A stretch of DNA of 39,434 bases, from NCBI GenBank assembly GCA_019233975.1, contig JAFALY010000021.1, forward strand, positions 1-39,434, in the 5' to 3' direction. This document shows, one piece after another, positions 1-7,980 of this stretch; the first letter of the stretch is position 1, and every line of letters begins with the position of its first letter. The position numbers were made by a program, and so were the translations under genes. The notes below the pieces were generated by a model. It was not told the origin of the DNA. It saw nothing but the letters and a program-made list of their open reading frames with translations, and did no database searches. Origin of the DNA: Alphaproteobacteria bacterium (GTDB lineage Bacteria > Pseudomonadota > Alphaproteobacteria > UBA9219).

Positions 1-14
1 TAGAATCTATGACT

Positions 15-707
15 TTATAAGCCTTTAGGCAATGAAAGGGGCCAGGAGAACTTAAGCGTTACTCCCACCTGGGCCGGGTTTACCGCTAATGCGCAATCAG
101 CGGTCAGTGTAGTGGCGCTGGTTGTTGTGGGTGATGTGACAACCCCTGCGGCGCAGCCATTCCCACTGTCAACACACACACTGTAAAGGCCATCGGTCAA
201 CCACTCCTGAAACGTATTGCCAAACAGATTGACGCAAGCCTGTTGACTGAGATTCGAAAGATCAAACGAGATCAAGTTGACGATGGTGCCGACCCCCATC
301 ACGCAATTATCCTGAATTTCAATACGCGGCGTAATCTGACCATACGGCCCGGCAATGACGGTATTACCGCCTATAACCTGACGCATGGGTTGCGTGGCAA
401 GGTTAGCCGCTATCATATAGTTGGTCAGATCTGCGACATAGCTGTTATGTGCGCAGGTCAGCGAGCCGCCGGGCGCAAACTGCGCAATAAAAGCCTGCGG
501 TGTCGTATCATTAAAACTGCGCGTACTGTCGATCAATGTGCGCAGAGTGTTCATTTCATCATTGGAATCCGTCTGCTCATGCACCTTGCCAAAGACCGCC
601 CATAGCCCGCCCAGTACAATGGCCATCACCAGCATGACGGCGGACAGTTCCGTCAGGCTGAAACCTGCACGATAATAACGGTTCTTTATAGAAGGGGGGG
701 TGTGCAT
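15..707 (-). CDS. Type IV prepilin-like protein
   Basis: The 230-aa protein starts with a short basic leader ending in Gly15, followed by FSLTE and a hydrophobic helix (about residues 16-38). This is the class III (prepilin peptidase) signal, with cleavage expected between Gly15 and Phe16 and the conserved Glu at +5 (residue 20). The rest is a secreted domain with six cysteines, two of them close together in a CVDSGNGC stretch, which may form disulfides. The overall look is that of a minor pilin or PilS-type type IV pilin, probably assembled in the inner membrane. No other pilus gene lies in the window, so the assembly partner is unknown. It is divergent from the flagellar operon. Prepilin status is well supported; the exact subfamily is an inference. 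Confidence 0.75.
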   Translation of the reverse strand: MHTPPSIKNRYYRAGFSLTELSAVMLVMAIVLGGLWAVFGKVHEQTDSNDEMNTLRTLIDSTRSFNDTTPQAFIAQFAPGGSLTCAHNSYVADLTNYMIAANLATQPMRQVIGGNTVIAGPYGQITPRIEIQDNCVMGVGTIVNLISFDLSNLSQQACVNLFGNTFQEWLTDGLYSVCVDSGNGCAAGVVTSPTTTSATTLTADCALAVNPAQVGVTLKFSWPLSLPKGL

Positions 708-878
708 AGGGGGATTCCTTTTAGGCTAGAGCCATGCTGGCGGGTAAGTTTTAATAATTCGTGTCTGCAGTTTTGTCGGCCATTTTCCGCACGAAAAAGG
801 CAAAAGATGCCGTTCAGGATAGAGGCCCATCAAACTACATATACATCTAACTATATGAAATATAACAATATTAATTTT

Positions 879-896
879 TGGCATGGGCCGTGCATT
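879..896 (+). promoter_or_regulatory. Putative sigma-54 promoter of the flgF operon
   Basis: The sequence TGGCATGGGCCGTGCATT has GG at 880-881 and GC at 892-893, the exact GG-N10-GC spacing of -24/-12 promoters, and it lies about 55 bases before the flgF start. Flagellar middle/late operons of alphaproteobacteria such as Caulobacter are commonly sigma-54 dependent. The AT-rich stretch before it (about 838-878) could suit IHF or DNA bending. The match is seen directly; activity is inferred. Confidence 0.65.
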
Positions 897-948
897 ACCT
901 CCTGTGGGAACAACCCTTTGAGACAAGGGATGATGTAGGGAGCGTAGG

Positions 949-1686
949 ATGCAACTAGCAGATGTTGTCCTTCTATCAGGTGAGTCGGCCAGCCAAAGAG
1001 CTATGGACGTCGTCGCCAACAATATCGCGAATATGAACACAACAGGGTTCAAGCGTGAGTCGGTTGCCTTTGCCTCGCACATGAACAAGGCGGGCGACAT
1101 ATCTTTCGCGACCGAGCGCGGCGCCTATCGCGACTTCTCAAACGGCCCGATTGAGAAAACGAATAATCAGCTCGACATCGCCATCAAGGGTGAAGGCTTT
1201 TTGGAAGTGCAGATGCCGGACGGCAGCACACGCTACACGCGTGACGGTGCGTTGACACTTAACAACACCGGGCAGTTGGTGACCTCAGGCGGCAACCCCA
1301 TATTGGCGCAGGGCGGACAACCGCTGACGCTGCCAAACACCATTTCAGAGCTCAACATCTCAGCCGACGGTCAGATATCGGCGAAAACCGACCCGACCAG
1401 CAAGGATCTGGCGCTTTTGGGTAAAATCGAACTGGTCAAATTTGAAAATCCGCAGGCGTTGCAAGCGACCGGCGAAAATCTTTATTCGACCAGCCAGGCA
1501 TCGGAGCCGGCCACGGATTACATGATCGTTCAGGGCGCGCTGGAACATTCGAATGTCGAGCCCATCGTGGAAATGACCAAAATGATTGAGGTATCGCGCA
1601 CCTATGAGCGCACCAGCAACCTGATCGGTGACGACAACACACGCAACACCGATGCGCTGGACAAATTATCGAAAACGACGGCTTAG
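949..1686 (+). CDS. flgF: Flagellar proximal rod protein FlgF
   Basis: This 245-aa protein is a rod component of the flagellar basal body, exported by the flagellar type III system and polymerised in the periplasm. It has the N-terminal rod signature (VVANNIANMNTTGFKRE, about residues 22-38), the central FlgF/FlgG region (GEGFLEVQMPDGSTRYTRDG) and the C-terminal heptad segment ending near MIEVSRTYERTSNLI. Length and motif order fit FlgF, and the longer paralogue FlgG follows 17 bases downstream, as in alphaproteobacterial flgF-flgG-flgA-flgH operons. The ATG is preceded by a purine-rich GGGAGCGTAGG. It is the first gene behind the putative sigma-54 promoter. Confidence 0.95.
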   Translation: MQLADVVLLSGESASQRAMDVVANNIANMNTTGFKRESVAFASHMNKAGDISFATERGAYRDFSNGPIEKTNNQLDIAIKGEGFLEVQMPDGSTRYTRDGALTLNNTGQLVTSGGNPILAQGGQPLTLPNTISELNISADGQISAKTDPTSKDLALLGKIELVKFENPQALQATGENLYSTSQASEPATDYMIVQGALEHSNVEPIVEMTKMIEVSRTYERTSNLIGDDNTRNTDALDKLSKTTA

Positions 1687-1703
1687 GATAAGGGAGACGT
1701 AAC

Positions 1704-2492
1704 ATGAGAGCACTAAGTATCGGCGCCACCGGCATGGAAGCCCAACAGCTGAATGTCGAAGTCATCGCCAATAACATCGCCAACCTGTCTACAACCGGCT
1801 TTAAGCGCTCGCGCGCTGAGTTTCAGGACTTGCTCTATCAAAACCTGCGCAGCGTCGGTTCTGCTTCATCCGACACGGGCACTGTTGTGCCGTCTGGTTT
1901 GCAAGTTGGTCTGGGTGTCCGCCCCGCCGCGACGTACCGCATCAATTCGCAAGGCACGTTGAACACAACCAACAACCCGCTGGACGTCGCCGTCAACGGG
2001 CTGGGTTTCTTTCAGGTTCAGATGCCGGATGGCACAACCGCCTATACCCGCGCCGGTTCGTTCCAGCTGAATTCTTCGGGCCAGTTGGTTACTGCGGATG
2101 GTTATACCATTTTGCCGAGCGTAACGGTCCCCTCAACGGCAACCGCCATCACCATCAACTCCAGTGGTCAGGTTCTCGCATCGGTTGCCGGTCAGACAGC
2201 GCAGACAACATTGGGGCAGTTGCAATTGGCCAATTTCGTCAATCCGGCAGGTCTGGAAAGCATCGGCAACAACATCCTGAAGGAAACGACCGCATCGGGC
2301 ACGCCGACAACGGGCAACCCCAATACAACCAATTTCGGCACATTGGTGCAGGGTTCGCTGGAACAGTCGAACGTCGACATCGTCTCGGAAATCACCGACA
2401 TGATCACGGCCCAGCGCGCCTATGAAATGAATTCGAAAGTAATCAATACAGCCGACCAGATGTTGAACACAACCAACCAGATGAAGGCCTAA
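1704..2492 (+). CDS. flgG: Flagellar distal rod protein FlgG
   Basis: This 262-aa protein is the distal rod subunit that links the proximal rod to the hook. It opens with MRALSIGATGMEAQQLNVE followed by VIANNIANLSTTGFKRSRAE, the conserved FlgG start, including the stretch that distinguishes FlgG from other rod proteins. The centre carries NGLGFFQVQMPDGTTAYTRAG and the C-terminus EITDMITAQRAYEMNSKVI, the helix that packs in the rod core. The usual family length is about 260 residues. It is the second gene of the operon, and flgA starts 1 base after its stop codon. Confidence 0.97.
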   Translation: MRALSIGATGMEAQQLNVEVIANNIANLSTTGFKRSRAEFQDLLYQNLRSVGSASSDTGTVVPSGLQVGLGVRPAATYRINSQGTLNTTNNPLDVAVNGLGFFQVQMPDGTTAYTRAGSFQLNSSGQLVTADGYTILPSVTVPSTATAITINSSGQVLASVAGQTAQTTLGQLQLANFVNPAGLESIGNNILKETTASGTPTTGNPNTTNFGTLVQGSLEQSNVDIVSEITDMITAQRAYEMNSKVINTADQMLNTTNQMKA

Positions 2493-2493
2493 C

Positions 2494-3480
2494 ATGATGA
2501 CAGCTCCGCGCCGCTTCGCCTTTGCTTTGTGGATGGTCTGCGCTAGCGCACTCGGGTCACCGACCCCGTGCCTGGCCAACACGGTCGTCACGTTGCATCA
2601 GGACGCGGAGTTGCAGGGCGGTACGGTCAGGCTGAGCGATTTGTTCGTGGGCGTTCCCCCGATCATTGATCGTGATATCGCGCAGGCGCCCCCGCCGGGA
2701 CAGCAAGCCACCTATGACGCGCAGGTTTTGTCAAAGCTCGCCGGCAATTACCGTCTGGACTGGCAGGCGGAAAACATTACCGACCATGTGACGTTGACCA
2801 GCGCCGCCACACGCATTGTGACGGATGACATCCGCGCCGCTTTGGTCCGCAAGGCCAAGGATGCAGGCGTACACGGCGAAATCGAAGTGCAGTTTGATGG
2901 CCACGCCCCGGAACTGATCCTGCCGCCGACACAGCGCCCTGATTTCTCTCTGGCCAATTTTGACTATGACCCCGTCAGCAAGCGTTTCCGCTGCGAAGTC
3001 GCGACCGCGCTAAGCCGTAACGCCCTGCCCATCAGCGGCCACTTTGCCGTCAAACGTCGCGTGCCCGTTCTGGCACACCATATGGAAGCCGGAACAGTTG
3101 TCGCGAACAATGACGTCGACTGGATCGACGTTTCAGAAGAACGCCTCGTGGGTAATGTCATTACGGACAGCGACCAGCTGGTCGGTCATGAATTGCGCCG
3201 CCCCGTTAATGACGGCGATATCGTTCATGTCAGTGACGTTATCCCGCCACGCCTCGTAACACGCGGTACGATCGTTACCATGAAGATTGAAACGCCCATG
3301 ATGGTCATCACGTCGCAAGGGCGTAGCCTGCAGGACGGCGCGATGGGCGACACGGTTCGTGTCGTCAATACACAAAGCAACCGCACGATTGAAGGCACTG
3401 TCACCGGACAAGGTACGGTGACCATTCAAACAGCGCAGCATCTGGCCATGGCGACAACGCCAGCCGAAGCGGCGCGGTAA
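2494..3480 (+). CDS. flgA: Flagellar P-ring assembly chaperone FlgA
   Basis: The 328-aa protein has an N-terminal Sec signal peptide (about residues 1-29, ending near CLAN) and a C-terminal SAF/ChapFlgA region. The SAF domain shows as KRRVPVLAHHMEAGTVVANND, followed by two FlgA-type strands with LVGHELRRPVNDGDIV and SQGRSLQDGAMGDTVRVVN. FlgA is a periplasmic chaperone for the P-ring protein FlgI. It starts 1 base after the flgG stop, so it is very likely co-transcribed and translationally coupled. At 328 residues it is longer than enterobacterial FlgA (about 220), as is usual in alphaproteobacteria. Confidence 0.93.
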   Translation: MMTAPRRFAFALWMVCASALGSPTPCLANTVVTLHQDAELQGGTVRLSDLFVGVPPIIDRDIAQAPPPGQQATYDAQVLSKLAGNYRLDWQAENITDHVTLTSAATRIVTDDIRAALVRKAKDAGVHGEIEVQFDGHAPELILPPTQRPDFSLANFDYDPVSKRFRCEVATALSRNALPISGHFAVKRRVPVLAHHMEAGTVVANNDVDWIDVSEERLVGNVITDSDQLVGHELRRPVNDGDIVHVSDVIPPRLVTRGTIVTMKIETPMMVITSQGRSLQDGAMGDTVRVVNTQSNRTIEGTVTGQGTVTIQTAQHLAMATTPAEAAR

Positions 3481-3501
3481 GGGACAGGAAAAGGGGGCGT
3501 C

Positions 3502-4275
3502 ATGACAATGATTAAATCACCGGCATCCAGAAAAAGTTTTCTGCGCGCCTGCCTGTTGACGACAACGCTGATTTCCTTGTCCGCCTGCAACGCATGGGAT
3601 CGCATGACAAGCGTAGGAGACAATCCCAAACTGGCGCCGATTGAAGACCCAACCCATAGCAATGGGTATGTCCCTGTCAAAATGCCGATGCCGCCGCCAT
3701 CGCTGGCCAGCAGTGAGCCGAATTCATTATGGCATACGGGTGCACGCGCTTTCTTCCGTGACCAGCGTGCAAGCCGCGTTGGCGATATTCTGACGGTCAT
3801 CGTGACCATCAGCGACTCGGCCAGCGTATCGAACGAAACCAAGCGCTCGCGCAACAATGCCGACACCGCAAGCGCCGCCAACCTATTGGGTTTTGAAAGC
3901 CATCTGAAGGATTTTCTGCCAAAGACCGTTGAACCGTCCAGTCTTTTGAACACCGCCAGCACGACCAGCAATGACGGCGCAGGCAGCATCGCGCGTTCGG
4001 AACAGATTGACCTGCGCGTGGCAGCGACCATCATTCAGGTTCTACCGAATGGCAATCTGGTCGTTCAGGGCAAGCAGCAGGTTGGCATTAATTATGATGT
4101 GCGCGAACTGACCATCACGGGCGTGATACGGCCGCAGGATATTTCATCCTCCAACACCATATCGTATGACCAGGTTGCCGAAGCGCGTATCGTCTATGGC
4201 GGTCGCGGCATTATTCAGGATGTGCAGCAGCCCCGTTATGGCGAGCAGTTCCTGGATATCGTGATGCCGTTCTAA
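3502..4275 (+). CDS. flgH: Flagellar L-ring lipoprotein FlgH
   Basis: This 257-aa protein is the outer-membrane L-ring subunit that acts as a bushing for the rod. It has a basic N-terminus, a hydrophobic stretch and a lipobox LSAC near residues 26-29, so it should be lipidated at that cysteine. FlgH hallmarks are present: FFRDQRASRVGDILTVIV, VLPNGNLVVQGKQQVGIN and the C-terminal ELTITGVIRPQDISSSNT. A GGGAC/AAAGGGGG purine stretch precedes the ATG. It is the last flagellar gene of the run; flgI is not adjacent. Its stop overlaps the stop codon of the convergent gene downstream, leaving no room for a terminator. Confidence 0.95.
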   Translation: MTMIKSPASRKSFLRACLLTTTLISLSACNAWDRMTSVGDNPKLAPIEDPTHSNGYVPVKMPMPPPSLASSEPNSLWHTGARAFFRDQRASRVGDILTVIVTISDSASVSNETKRSRNNADTASAANLLGFESHLKDFLPKTVEPSSLLNTASTTSNDGAGSIARSEQIDLRVAATIIQVLPNGNLVVQGKQQVGINYDVRELTITGVIRPQDISSSNTISYDQVAEARIVYGGRGIIQDVQQPRYGEQFLDIVMPF

Positions 4276-5153
4276 ACCAACGCAAGGTCGAGGCGCGCAG
4301 CAGCCCTGCGCGCAGCATCTGCCGGAACTGGTTTGGGTTCACTGTGATCCAGCGCATGAAACGCAGCCGCCGTTACAACCTCAGGCGGCAAGGTCGCGTC
4401 AAGATTGGTCGTATTTTCCGGAAACAGTTCCTGCAGGGTTTCAATCGTTTTGCGGATCGTGCCTTCGTAGAAGGCATAGCTGTGACGCACGGCATCCGCG
4501 CTATCATCACTGCGGTTGCGCCGCGCCGTGCGGGCCACGAGTTCTTCCACATCCTCAACATGCATATGGAACAAATGCAAAAACGGCATACCGGCATCAC
4601 GCATCAGGTTCAAGATAAAGGGCGCTTCATCCGGACGGCGCGGGGTGCCATCCAATATAACCGGCACGCTGTCCAGATCCGGGATGGATCTCATGTGCGC
4701 GCTGAAAATGCTGTTAAGCCAAACGGAAGGCAGATAAACGCGCCGCTCCATGCAAAAGACGAACCATTCAAACTGTGTAGTCGTTTGCGTGTCAACCGTT
4801 TCTGGCGGCACGCCACGCCGTTCGGCCAGAAAATCCCTGAGTACTTCGGCCTTTTGCTCCATCAATTCAGGTACAAGCGGGTCAACCAGCGGATGCGATA
4901 AAATGCGCACATCACTGTTAATGTTATGCAGTTTCTGGAAGGTAGCGGCATAGGTGGGATCGCTCTCCACACGCGCCAACGCCTGACGCAACACATCACC
5001 GGATGAGATGCAGCGTTCTGGCGGTAATCCATAGCGCTTCATGATTTCTGTCGCGAGCGTTCCCTTGCCCGCACCGGCGGGGCCCGCGACAAAAATAACC
5101 CCCGGCCCCAAAACGGGCGGTTGTGCGCCTTCTGTGGCCGCAGATGCGGTCAT
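4272..5153 (-). CDS. Adenylate-kinase-like nucleoside monophosphate kinase (atypical)
   Basis: The 293-aa protein carries the P-loop GPAGAGKGT (residues 24-32), then ISSGDVLRQAL, like the ISTGDMLR of adenylate kinases. Later it has ILDGTPRRPDEA (compare LDGFPRT in Adk) and an Arg-rich ARRNRSDDSADAVRHSYAFYEGT, like the catalytic RxDD region after the lid. Between the NMP-binding start and the LDG motif there is an insertion of roughly 70-80 residues, and the lid appears reduced to almost nothing. It is clearly in the Adk/P-loop NMP kinase family, but the substrate cannot be read off, and it is unlikely to be the housekeeping adk. The ATG has AGGGAT about 7 bases upstream. Confidence 0.75.
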   Translation of the reverse strand: MTASAATEGAQPPVLGPGVIFVAGPAGAGKGTLATEIMKRYGLPPERCISSGDVLRQALARVESDPTYAATFQKLHNINSDVRILSHPLVDPLVPELMEQKAEVLRDFLAERRGVPPETVDTQTTTQFEWFVFCMERRVYLPSVWLNSIFSAHMRSIPDLDSVPVILDGTPRRPDEAPFILNLMRDAGMPFLHLFHMHVEDVEELVARTARRNRSDDSADAVRHSYAFYEGTIRKTIETLQELFPENTTNLDATLPPEVVTAAAFHALDHSEPKPVPADAARRAAARLDLALV

Positions 5154-5177
5154 AAAAAGATCCCTGAAATAGGCATT

Positions 5178-5212
5178 AAAAAACTGCCCGACTATAAACC
5201 AGCCGGGCAGTT
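5178..5212 (-). terminator. Rho-independent terminator after dksA
   Basis: A 9-bp perfect stem (5182-5190 with 5204-5212, AACTGCCCG/CGGGCAGTT) is followed on the minus strand by a run of six T. It lies about 40 bases after the dksA stop and before the adk-like gene, so it should end the dksA transcript and separate the two genes. Confidence 0.85.
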
Positions 5213-5252
5213 AAAAGAAAGTCGTTAATAGTTGCGCCGCGTTTACGCGGGC

Positions 5253-5681
5253 TTATTCGCGTTCGTCACGCTGCGTACGCTCTTTGCGTTCATGGCGTTC
5301 CTGCGCTTCGACCGACAGGGTGGCGACAGGACGGGCTTCCAGACGGCGCACGCCGATGGGTTCGCCGGTTTCTTCGCAATAACCATATTCGCCACGACGA
5401 ATGCGTTCCAGTGCTTCGTCGATTTTGCCGATCAGCTTGCGCTGACGGTCACGCGTGCGGAATTCCAGCGCCACTTCGGTTTCGATCGAGGCGCGGTCGG
5501 CAATATCGGGCTCCTGCATGCCACCTTCGTCCTGCAGGTCCTGGATCAGATCATCGGCTTCTTTGATAATTTCGGACTTCCATTGAAGCAGTTTGTTGCG
5601 GAAATATTCCAGCATAACGGCGTTCATATATTCTTCTTTTTCCGTCGGCTTGTAATTCGAAGGAACGGTAACGACAGACAT
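5253..5681 (-). CDS. dksA: RNA polymerase-binding transcription factor DksA
   Basis: The 142-aa protein binds in the RNA polymerase secondary channel and works with ppGpp to reset transcription. A long coiled coil covers about residues 20-97; its tip has EPDIADRASIE, with Asp59 and Asp62 matching the two essential tip aspartates. The C-terminal zinc-finger region reads YGYCEETGEPIG then RRLEARPVATLSVEAQERHE. Only one of the four zinc cysteines (Cys102) remains, as is common in alphaproteobacterial DksA. A strong GGGAGAG ribosome-binding site precedes the ATG. It lies 33 bases after argE in the same direction and has its own terminator. Confidence 0.93.
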   Translation of the reverse strand: MSVVTVPSNYKPTEKEEYMNAVMLEYFRNKLLQWKSEIIKEADDLIQDLQDEGGMQEPDIADRASIETEVALEFRTRDRQRKLIGKIDEALERIRRGEYGYCEETGEPIGVRRLEARPVATLSVEAQERHERKERTQRDERE

Positions 5682-5714
5682 TAATCTCTCCCTTTTCCTT
5701 AATGGGGGCTCCGG

Positions 5715-6902
5715 TCAGGCCGGAACGGCGGTGCCGGAGGATAGAAGAACTTTGGTCAAAAGGTCAATGCAGCTATTCAGCTGGGATTTATCAACAAATT
5801 CATTGGCTTTGTGGGCAACATCGATATCACCCGGACCGCAAATGACGACGGCGCCGCCCAGTTTCTGGTAAAATCCGGCTTCTGTTCCGAATGAAACCGC
5901 GATGGTTTCGGGGCGGCCGGTGACTGCGGCAATCCTGTCACGCCCCGGGTTATCTGCCGTCGGCATCAAGGGTGGGATATTAAAGCAAGTGCAGGTTCGC
6001 AACCCCGCCTGCGGCGCGAAGGCCTTGAACCTGTCCGCCATGCAGGCCAGGGCGCGGGCATCAATGTCGGCCACGATCTGATCACTGTTGTCGCCGGGGT
6101 GGGCGCGGGTTTGCCACAATAGTTCAAAGCCGGGGGCGATTATGTTTTCAGCCGGTTGCCCGGCCACAATCTGCGCCAGATTCAGCGTGGTGTAGGGTGG
6201 GTCGAACCGCGATGGCACATAAGGATTGTCGCGCTTCTTCTGCGCAACATCGCGCAGGATAGTCATAAAATCGTGCCCAAGTTCGATGGCGTTCAGGCCA
6301 AGATCCGGCTTGCCGGAATGTGCTTCTACACCGGTGATATAGGTCTTGTATCCTGCAACGCCCTTGTGTGAATCAACGATCTCCAACCCTGTCGGCTCAC
6401 CGACCCACGACCATGCGGGCGCAATGCCGCGCTCAGCCAAAACGGCCGACAAGCGCGCAGCCCCTTCCATGGTGACTTCTTCGTCATAGGTGAAGGCCAG
6501 ATGAATGGGTTGCGGCAGACGATCCGCTGCCGCAACAAAGCGCGGCACGAGTGCAAGGATACAGGCAATAAAGCCCTTCATGTCACAGGCGCCGCGCGCA
6601 TAAAATTTATCGTCTTTTTCAGTCAGGGTGAACGGGTCGGTCAGCCAGTTCTGGCCATCGACCGGTACAACGTCACTGTGCCCCGCCAGCATAACGCCGC
6701 CTTTGGTACCGTGGCCAATGGTCGCGAACAGGCAGGCCTTGCCCTCTTCATCACCCGGTAAAATTTCAGACTCGACGCCGCAACTCTGCAAATAATCGCG
6801 GATAAAATCGATGCAGGGCCGGTTGGGGTTGCGCGAAGTCGTATCGAACGCAACCAACTGCCTCAGCAGATCAATGGCTTTATCATAAATCGGGTCAGAC
6901 AT
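5715..6902 (-). CDS. argE: Acetylornithine deacetylase ArgE
   Basis: The 395-aa protein is an M20-family metallohydrolase that would remove the acetyl group from N-acetylornithine in arginine synthesis. Metal and catalytic motifs are visible: AGHSDVVP (His75, Asp77), YARGACDMKG (Asp107), TYDEEVTMEG (Glu141/Glu142), GEPTGLEIVDSHKG and a late VAHKANEFV histidine. The dimerisation domain begins near EAHSGKPDLGLNAI. The length and the GEPT-GLE pattern fit the proteobacterial ArgE subgroup rather than DapE. Its start overlaps the end of the WD40 gene by 8 bases, so it is likely co-transcribed with it. A related M20 deacylase remains possible. Confidence 0.88.
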   Translation of the reverse strand: MSDPIYDKAIDLLRQLVAFDTTSRNPNRPCIDFIRDYLQSCGVESEILPGDEEGKACLFATIGHGTKGGVMLAGHSDVVPVDGQNWLTDPFTLTEKDDKFYARGACDMKGFIACILALVPRFVAAADRLPQPIHLAFTYDEEVTMEGAARLSAVLAERGIAPAWSWVGEPTGLEIVDSHKGVAGYKTYITGVEAHSGKPDLGLNAIELGHDFMTILRDVAQKKRDNPYVPSRFDPPYTTLNLAQIVAGQPAENIIAPGFELLWQTRAHPGDNSDQIVADIDARALACMADRFKAFAPQAGLRTCTCFNIPPLMPTADNPGRDRIAAVTGRPETIAVSFGTEAGFYQKLGGAVVICGPGDIDVAHKANEFVDKSQLNSCIDLLTKVLLSSGTAVPA

Positions 6903-7980
6903 GCATCACGGCCTTTCGCACACTGTCTATAGTGAACAAAAGAAACGCGCCGTTTTCAAGCCCTGCGAACAGACAATCACCCGCCTTATTCCATAACAGG
7001 GCAGTCACACCCGCCTTTTCCTTTGCGGATGATGGCTGCGGCGGGTGGATCATCATCTCCATCCGACCATCCAGCGGTGCCAGAATGATCATGCCGTTTT
7101 CATAACCGGCAGCGACCATTTCGTCTTTTGGATGCGCCGCGACGCGCGAAACCAGATTACCGCCGGCAAGCCCGCCGTCCGGACCACTAAGCGTCAAAGG
7201 TTGCTTGCCCCATGGCCCGCCGCCAAAGAAGGGCCAGCAAATGACCTGATCCGCGCCGGACGTCACCAGATACCGCCCGCGCGCCGTATATTCCATGGAA
7301 TGGGTTTTGCCGGCATAACCCTGCATCCGCATTTCCTGCAGATCAGCCAGCCGCCAGCCATGCAATGCGCTTTCCTGCATCGCGGTCATGACGATTTTAC
7401 CGTCCGGACTCCAGACCACGCCCAGATGAGACCCCTTCCATTCCAGAACGGTTGGTTCGTTATCCTTGGCGTTCACCCACCACAGAGTCAGGCCGTTATA
7501 GTGGCTGGTGGCCAGTCGCTTACCGTTTGGACTGAAAGCCATGCCGCCGATACTGCTGGGCAGAGTTTTGGTATTGCCAACCTGTTCCCCTTCGGCGTTT
7601 AAAATGATGCATTGCTTGCCAAAACTATAGGCGCGATATCCGCTTTCGGATGTTGCGACATTATCAATCCAACGCCCCTTTTGTTCTGCCAACAAAGTGG
7701 GGGTTGCCACCACGGGGTCGATCAGAAAAACACGGCCATCATCACCACCCGAAATAAAACCCTGCGGATCGGCATCAGGTTGCAGCGACAGCGATACACC
7801 GCTTTTGTCGTTATGCAGGTCGAGGGCGCGTGGTGTTTCAGTGTCCGCATGCGCTGGTAAAAGCTGCGCCGTACCGTCCGCCAACGTGGCGGCAAGCCAG
7901 CTGCCCGAACGGTTGATAGCAGCGGCGATAACGGGCGACGGGAATTTCCATTGCCGCGCGATGGCGGAGTGTGACGGCAT
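6895..7980 (-). CDS. WD40 repeat beta-propeller protein
   Basis: This 361-aa protein has no signal peptide and consists of WD40-like repeats, such as INRSGSWLAATLADGTAQLL, MAFSPNGKRLATSHYNGLTLWW, VVWSPDGKIVMTAMQESALHGW and EYTARGRYLVTSGADQVICW. About seven such units can be counted, enough for one closed propeller. It probably acts as a cytoplasmic binding scaffold; no enzymatic motif is visible. It sits between a HAD phosphatase (1-base overlap) and argE (8-base overlap) in a run headed by a CobW GTPase. WD40 genes next to CobW-family GTPases recur in alphaproteobacteria, so a role in metal handling is a reasonable inference but not shown. Confidence 0.82.
   Translation of the reverse strand: MPSHSAIARQWKFPSPVIAAAINRSGSWLAATLADGTAQLLPAHADTETPRALDLHNDKSGVSLSLQPDADPQGFISGGDDGRVFLIDPVVATPTLLAEQKGRWIDNVATSESGYRAYSFGKQCIILNAEGEQVGNTKTLPSSIGGMAFSPNGKRLATSHYNGLTLWWVNAKDNEPTVLEWKGSHLGVVWSPDGKIVMTAMQESALHGWRLADLQEMRMQGYAGKTHSMEYTARGRYLVTSGADQVICWPFFGGGPWGKQPLTLSGPDGGLAGGNLVSRVAAHPKDEMVAAGYENGMIILAPLDGRMEMMIHPPQPSSAKEKAGVTALLWNKAGDCLFAGLENGAFLLFTIDSVRKAVMHV

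Noticed and set aside
243-605. Plus-strand frame opposite the prepilin gene
   Set aside because: No ribosome-binding site, no recognisable domain, and the minus-strand gene has a clear prepilin signal.
5711-5723. Short CCGG-TCAGG-CCGG hairpin at the argE stop as terminator before dksA
   Set aside because: Only 4 base pairs and no T-tract; dksA may simply be co-transcribed with argE.
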